Source of the DNA: Drosophila miranda
Lineage: Eukaryota > Arthropoda > Insecta > Diptera > Drosophilidae
Length of the DNA stretch: 64,000 nt
Direction: 5' to 3'
Assembly: GCF_003369915.1 (NCBI RefSeq)
Contig: NC_046676.1
Span: forward strand, 4,898,001 to 4,962,000
Shown here: positions 58,491-64,000 of the stretch, in pieces
Position numbering within the stretch: position 1 is the stretch's first letter
Layout of the letters: each line of letters starts with the position of its first letter
Made by a program: the position numbers and the translations under genes
The notes under the pieces: model-generated
Seen by the model: only the letters and a program-made list of their open reading frames with translations
What the model was told of the DNA's origin: nothing
Databases searched by the model: none

Positions 58491-60219
58491 ATGGGTTGTC
58501 TTTCGGGCATAGTCAATTTCATATTATATGTAGTTAATGTTGTGTTCTTGGTGAGTCCCTAAACTAAAGAAACTCAGTGAAAACTACACCAAGAATAAGT
58601 TTACGCCACGAACCTGCTGGAATAAATAAATAAAAGAAAGCTATGCTAATGGCAGCTTTAGATATATGTATATAATTTCTTTTGGATTTTGTGGACTGCA
58701 AACAAAGGATTTTTTTAATTTTGATAATTAACTAAAAATACAAGACAAGAAAATGGTGCCAATAACAAATATACATACCCAGTGAAATAAGGCCTCAAAT
58801 TTTAATATTTACACTTTTTAAAAACGTATACGAATTCAATAGATCGTAGACTGGCATTTTTAACATTAGTATGAAAATAGTTAATTTGAATATTTTGTAT
58901 TTATTAATTCTAATTTTATTCATATTTCAATTGTCCCTGTAATTGGTATCCAAGGCGGCCGCAGCTAGAGCCAGTTGGTCATTCTAGAGACAAAATATAA
59001 ACTTCGTAAAACCAATAATAATCGTAATAATATTTTATATTATTATGAAACATATTCAGCTACAAATTTTATATACATATTTATATGTTTCAAAAGGATT
59101 TAAATTTAGATAAAATATTAAAAAGTATTTTGCATACATTTATGTTTAATATTTATTTTAAATGTGACGTGTCCCTCTTTAATATGCCATATTTCTGCGG
59201 ATGTATTAGTCCCTTAATAAACCGATCTTTTCAGCATAAAATCTTACATCAGCTCTATAAAAAGAGTCCACGATATTGCGCACTGGAAAGCCAATGGAAT
59301 GGGCATTGGTTTCATATGATATCATCATAAGGTTTTTGCTGTGGTTTATCACCCATGGAAATGTGCATGAGTGTGTTGCTAAAATCTTATCAGGCAGCTT
59401 GTAATGTCTTTTGACAAATGAGGACCTAATCAGCTAGTTGACATTATCTTTTTATTTGTAATAAATAAAGTTAGGAGCTCCCGAATAGAGCTGCCAATGG
59501 AGATTATGAAACCCCCTTACTCTCTGCTCCTTTCAGATCGTTGGCATCCTTCTGATCGTCCTGGGATCGATCATGTTGGCCGACATCAATCGCTTTGCCG
59601 GAATGAGTGAGGTAGAGCACACGAACACCATCCCCATTTGCATTACCGTGATTGGAGCCCTGATCTTTGTCGTCTCCTTCTTCGGCTGCTACGGCCTGTT
59701 CAGGCAGAGCGCTTGTATGACGGGAGCGGTAAGTACTCCTTGTTGAATGGAAGCTTTAGTTAAACCAAATCTATTTCGCAGTACACCAGCATGATCTTCG
59801 TGCTCTTCATCCTCCAACTGGTGCTCACCTGCTGGGTGTTCGTCAACAGAACGGCCTTCCTGAACGACATGAGAAGCCTGGTCACATCGCTATGGAACAC
59901 ACATGACTCCGAAGCGTTCGGCGTGCTGGAGGTGACCTTCAACTGTTGTGGTAACACTGGCTATGCCAATTACGGTAACCAGACGGTGCCCGGCACCTGC
60001 TGCGGCTTTGCGAACCGTCAGACCTCTTGCTCGTCCCAAATTTATGAGACGAAGCCTGGCTGCAATGACAAGTTCGAGGAGTTCTGGTACGACAACATGG
60101 ACATAATCCGCTGGTCCGGCCTGGGCATTGTCTTATTCGAATTGCTGGTCTTCATCTTCGCCGGCGCCCTGACCAACTGCATGCGCCGCGAGAATGCTGG
60201 CAGACAAGTGTCCGCCTAG
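58491..60219 (+). CDS. Tsp42Ec: Tetraspanin (third of array; Tsp42Ec by order)
   Basis: Exons are 58491-58550, 59537-59728 and 59782-60219, 229 residues. It begins MGCLSGIVNFILYVVNVVFL. The turn is FFGCYGLFRQS, with CYG in place of the usual CCG. The large loop has FNCCGNTGYANY, VPGTCCGFANRQ and PGCNDKF. The tail MRRENAGRQVSA is hydrophilic. Introns 3 and 4 of the ancestral pattern are missing: the last exon runs from TM3 to the stop. The letter is by position. Confidence 0.88.
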
Positions 60220-60421
60220 ACAGCGAGAGAATCAATTTCCATAGCATACGTATATTAATGTCCATGCAATAATAAAGATTTCTACTGGCCACTGAGTATT
60301 CCCCAAGCGATAAGAATCCACTCGTTTCTCTGAAGTAACGTTTATCCCCAGGCAAATTCAGTTGCAACGGGAATACGAAGCATAGCGGGTCAAAAGAATC
60401 TCTCCTCAAAATTCTGCAGCA

Positions 60422-61238
60422 ATGGACCGAGATGCACAAAGTGTTAGAAGTGTGATGGTTATATTGAACATATTATTCTCGGTGGGAATCGCCAAATGTT
60501 CATTAAAGATCGGTTTAAGAGAAAACTGTTCGATCATCCAAATTAAATCATTCAAAGAAGTAATTATGGATTCGCTTTCTTTCACTTACAGTGCTTTGGT
60601 CTTTTGTACATCACAGTAGGGTCGTTTATGATCAGCGTGATCAGGGATTATTCGATTATAGATGATACCCAGATTGTCCCCATTACGGTTGTGGTCCTTG
60701 GATCCGCCATGGTTCTTTTATCTTTGCAGAGCTGCTATGGACTATATCGAGAAAAGCCGAGCGTTATAACCTGTGTAAGATAAAAATAGCTGTAGAAAAT
60801 AGAATAAAAACTTAAATAATTGAGTTTTTCTTTCTTTTAGTACTCCGTTCTGAACCTAATGCTTTTGTTAATCCATATATATTTCGTCTCCTACTTATGG
60901 ATGGAGCTGGGCCCTAAAATGCACATGTCTTCAGATTCATATCCCAAATACCCCGCCTCATGTTTCAATATACCCATCCATGGGGGTGATATGGAGCTAA
61001 ACCATTGCCGGGAGGCTATGTTTTATTCTTGGAATATGTGTGCCAACATTATCAAGTTTACGAGTGTTATGGTAATAGTTTTTGAGGTAATGTTCCTAAA
61101 ATTCCACGCGGTTCAGATACTGATGACAATTTTCTTTCGCAGTTTCTCACATTTGCAATTGGCTGTTATATAGCGGATTCCGGTCGCAACGCAGAAAGAA
61201 CTCAGTACCTAAGGAATAGCATGGGATTTAATTTATAA
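60422..61238 (+). CDS. Divergent, shortened tetraspanin lacking the CCG motif
   Basis: Exons are 60422-60481, 60592-60774, 60841-61086 and 61143-61238, all phase 0, 194 residues. It begins MDRDAQSVRSVMVILNILFS. TM1-TM2 are present, with SCYGLYREKPS at the turn; TM3 is VLNLMLLLIHIYFVSYLWM. The large loop is only about 55 residues: it goes from MELGPKMHMSSDSYPKYPASC straight to CFNIPIHGGDMELNHC, so the CCG motif and the helices before it are absent. PASC matches the PASCC of its neighbours, so an internal deletion joined old exons 3 and 4. TM4 continues across a conserved intron (VFE/FLT). Splice sites and frame are intact. I know no D. melanogaster counterpart between Ec and Ed; it may be young or decaying. 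Confidence 0.75.
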
Positions 61239-61300
61239 CTTTTAGGAGGTTGTAAATTGTACTAAATTATAAAAATGGTGCATAATGTGGCGATGCTTTT

Positions 61301-61727
61301 TATACCCGATACTCAAAATGAGTATAGGGGTAATCAAAATCAAAAACACAGAATAAAAGAGAATGACAATATCTTCCAGACTGCAGAATGTGAACCAGAT
61401 CGTATCGTTATTATAGCCAGAATGAAGAAAACAATTTTTTTTTTCTCCCTCTGTCTTTTTCTAACACACACGATCGAAGATACGAGAAAATTAAAATCGC
61501 GCAAGTTAGGAAGAAAAATATCTATCAGATTGTTGAATCTGGATCATTTTTATGGCCAAAAGGAACAATTATAGGACACGCTCAGACTGATTTTCTGTTT
61601 CTCTTGCACGCACTCTTTGTCGTGTCTTTTAATATTAGCGGCGTCTGCCGAAAGAGAGCCATACTGACTAAGTATCGGGTATAAATGTAGAGTTGCGGTC
61701 GCCGCAGCTACTCACAACGTTCCCCCT
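61301..61727. mobile_element. DINE-1/INE-1, short deleted copy
   Basis: Starts TATACCCGATACTCAAAATG and ends with AGTATCGGGTATA then CACAACGTTCCCCCT, as does the 39380 copy, but lacks most of the interior. It lies 62 bp past the stop of the divergent tetraspanin. Confidence 0.9.
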
Positions 61728-62331
61728 TTTTATTTTATTTATGCTTCTCTGAGTGTTCTCTTCGCTTCGCCTCTCATGCCGATTCTCGAGTAGAAAACTA
61801 GGAAACAAATTTTCGAACTCTTTCCTTTATTAAAGAAAATAAAATAATTAAAAGTAAACCAATTTTATACAAATTTTCTTGAGCGCTTGAACTTTATAGT
61901 CCTTATTCCTCTCTAGAGTGTAACATTTTGGGTCTCTTCTTTAGTTAGGCGGCTAGGCGGCTGCAAAACTGACTCGTCGCTCATGCCTCGCAAAGATAAA
62001 TATTGACTTCCCCCCAAGAATTACTTAGAACCCCAGCTTGAGTGGCTTACCTGCGCTGGGAGTGGAAAGAACTAAAAACGCCCTTATAAAGTTAACATAT
62101 GATCGACGCAATAAAATGCAACATACTTTTGGGTGGAAGATAAAGCTTTGTGGCAAATCTTATTTGAAATAGGTGCTTGAAAAGCTTTCGTCGATTTGAT
62201 TCTCGGTTATAAAGAATAGTAATGCGATGAGCTATTTCAGTTACGAGCGGACCTGAAAAACGAACGAACGAACAAAGTGTACATTGTTTAACATTTCATA
62301 AAAAAAAACTACAGGAATATCTATTACAGCA
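61728..62331. other. Intergenic upstream of the fifth tetraspanin
   Basis: No gene seen. A TATAAA at about 62207 lies 125 bp before the ATG and could be the promoter. Confidence 0.5.
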
Positions 62332-63900
62332 ATGGATTGCGGCGGAGTTTTTGTGAAATATGTGCTATTCATATTCAATATACTGTTTGTGGTAAGAAAA
62401 AATAATGAACGTTGGCCACTACGAGCGGTTTTTGCAAAATCCTGCAGTTGGCTTGCCACAATATCTTATCGCACAAGTGATATGTACAAAGACAAATTAA
62501 GTCTCCAACATGAGCCTGTTTGCGTTTGCCCCACCCTGGATACCATTTCCATGCGTTATCTTATCTGCTTTTATATCGTAGGTAGTGGGTAAAAATTGGT
62601 TTAAAAATGTAGAATTCCTTAAATAAATCATCGCATGCCAATGATGAACGCAATTACGGTTAATGGGCCGAAACAGATGTCACGAAAAAAAACAGTGTAC
62701 TCAACAATGATAAGGGGGGCATGAGTAATACTCGTAAATTCGTGATCGTAGATAGCGCAAGAGCTATTCTCCACACAGATGCAAAACCCCGAGTGCATTC
62801 CCTATTGTGATGAAATATTTTTCCTGCTTCAAGAGTACAGTATCGGTCATACTTGAGTGATTCGGCTCAGAAACTACTGCTACTACGAGCATTTCGACCA
62901 AAAAATACTCTTTTTCACACTTAAAAACTAATGAACCTATATCATTCTAATTTTTGGCTCCATCCGTCGTTAAAATATTATGACTGCTGTTATACAACTA
63001 ATTTTAGCCGTCGCTTGATTCATAGCTGCGGTGACTGTTTATCAACGAGGTTGACTAAGCAAAACAATTTGCACCTTTTTCATTGCAGATATGTGGCATT
63101 TTACTCATCACATTCGGTTCCATTATGGTCTCCACCATCAAAGACTTTTCGAGCATGGATGAGACTTTCACAGCCAACAGCGTGGCCATCATAATCCTGG
63201 TCCTGGGCTGCCTCATCTTCCTCGTGGCGTTCATGGGCTGCTGTGGAGCCATTCGCGAGGATGCTTGTTGTCTGACCACGGTAAGATGAAATTTATTACT
63301 TAAACATCGAATAAATGTAACCCATTTTACTTCCTCATCGCAGTACTCCAGTGTGATGATGGTCCTGCTGATCAGTCAGCTGGTTTTGATCATCTACGTT
63401 TGGGTGGACCATGTACAGATCCAGCAATCCCTGGAGAAAATTGTGGAGACTATTTGGCAGCAGCGCAAGACGGACAGCATTCTCCTGGACACCATGCAGC
63501 GCACCGTAAGTTGGAGCCGTGGAGAGGCAAATGGAACTACTTGTATAATCCATGTTTATTTGTTTGCAGTTCAAGTGCTGCGGTCTGCATAGATTCTCCG
63601 ATTACGGCGTCTCATACCCAGCTTCCTGCTGTGACTCACCCAGCAATGGTACTTGTGGTCTGACGTCGGTCATGCTGCGCCCTGGCTGCTTGGACGCGGT
63701 TGACTCGTTCTGGGATACCAACGTGAATATTATCAAATACGCCGGTCTGGGTGTCACAGCCATTGAGGTAAATTGCCCTTGTCCTACACTACACTACTTT
63801 ACTGATGAGAATAATTTTATTTTTACAGCTCGTGGCCTTTATATTTGGTTGTTGCCTGGCAAATCAAACGCGCAACTCCGCGAGACGCCAGAACTATTAA
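62332..63900 (+). CDS. Tsp42Ed: Tetraspanin (fifth of array; Tsp42Ed-like)
   Basis: Exons are 62332-62391, 63089-63280, 63344-63505, 63570-63767 and 63829-63900, 227 residues, with the full five-exon pattern of Tsp42Ea. It begins MDCGGVFVKYVLFIFNILFV. The turn is FMGCCGAIREDACC. The large loop has FKCCGLHRFSDYG, YPASCCDSPSNGTC (an N-glycosylation NGT) and PGCLDAV. TM4 ends FIFGCCLANQTRNSARRQNY. AATAAA follows near 63947. The assignment to Ed is from sequence character and order. Confidence 0.88.
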
Positions 63901-63946
63901 GCTCCAAAGTATTAACTGCTAAGAAACATCTCCTATTCATGAGTTA

Positions 63947-63952
63947 AATAAA
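63947..63952 (+). terminator. Polyadenylation signal of the fifth tetraspanin
   Basis: AATAAA about 46 bp after the stop. Confidence 0.65.
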
Positions 63953-64000
63953 ACGTAATACACTAGAAATACGTACGTTTTCAAGTTCATAAGAAGGCAG

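Noticed and set aside
1-64000. CRISPR array, bacterial operon or phage features
   Set aside because: The window is animal nuclear DNA with introns; none of the tandem repeats has CRISPR spacing.

Overview
The window is nuclear DNA from a Drosophila species. The evidence is short introns with GT/AG borders, CAAAATG-type start contexts, DINE-1/INE-1 dispersed repeats, GA/TG-rich microsatellites, and a gene order I recognise as the 42E region of D. melanogaster chromosome 2R (mim, CheB42/ppk25, Cyp6u1, Ufsp1, vimar, CG30156, Gps2, CG30159, Tsp42E cluster). Amino-acid differences and the repeat content suggest it is not D. melanogaster itself. An obscura-group species is my guess, not proven. All symbols come from memory of the families; no search was run.

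Region 1 (1-19.7 kb) is the minus-strand gene mim (missing-in-metastasis, I-BAR protein). It starts at 19671 and runs off the left edge. Its 14 kb first intron contains other genes: a CheB-family gene on the minus strand (10.0-10.8 kb), three tRNA-Lys(CTT) genes (12.6-13.6 kb), CheB42a (13.8-14.6 kb) and the DEG/ENaC channel gene ppk25 (14.8-16.5 kb). The last two are tandem and only 223 bp apart.

Region 2 (19.7-30.4 kb) is mostly non-coding and rich in simple repeats; it is probably 5' leader and intron of mim. Near 28.7 kb a housekeeping-type promoter (Motif 1 plus Motif 6 arrays) precedes a 49-codon single-TM small ORF. About 1 kb of this segment is duplicated, in decayed form, at 46.4-47.1 kb.

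Region 3 (30.4-46.1 kb) holds minus-strand genes: Cyp6u1, Ufsp1, vimar (SmgGDS/RAP1GDS1) and a DnaJ gene (CG30156). The DnaJ gene appears nested in a long first intron of vimar. A 1.1 kb DINE-1 copy and two MITE-like inverted-repeat segments also lie there.

Region 4 (46.1-53 kb) holds the decayed duplicate, a hAT transposase relic, then the plus-strand genes Gps2 and CG30159 (C3orf33-like).

Region 5 (53.3-64 kb) is the start of the Tsp42E tetraspanin array: five tandem plus-strand tetraspanins with differing intron content. The fourth has lost the CCG part of its large extracellular loop.

Functionally these genes are largely independent. The apparent functional pair is CheB42a/ppk25 (chemosensory, ENaC modulation); the tetraspanins are a paralogous array.
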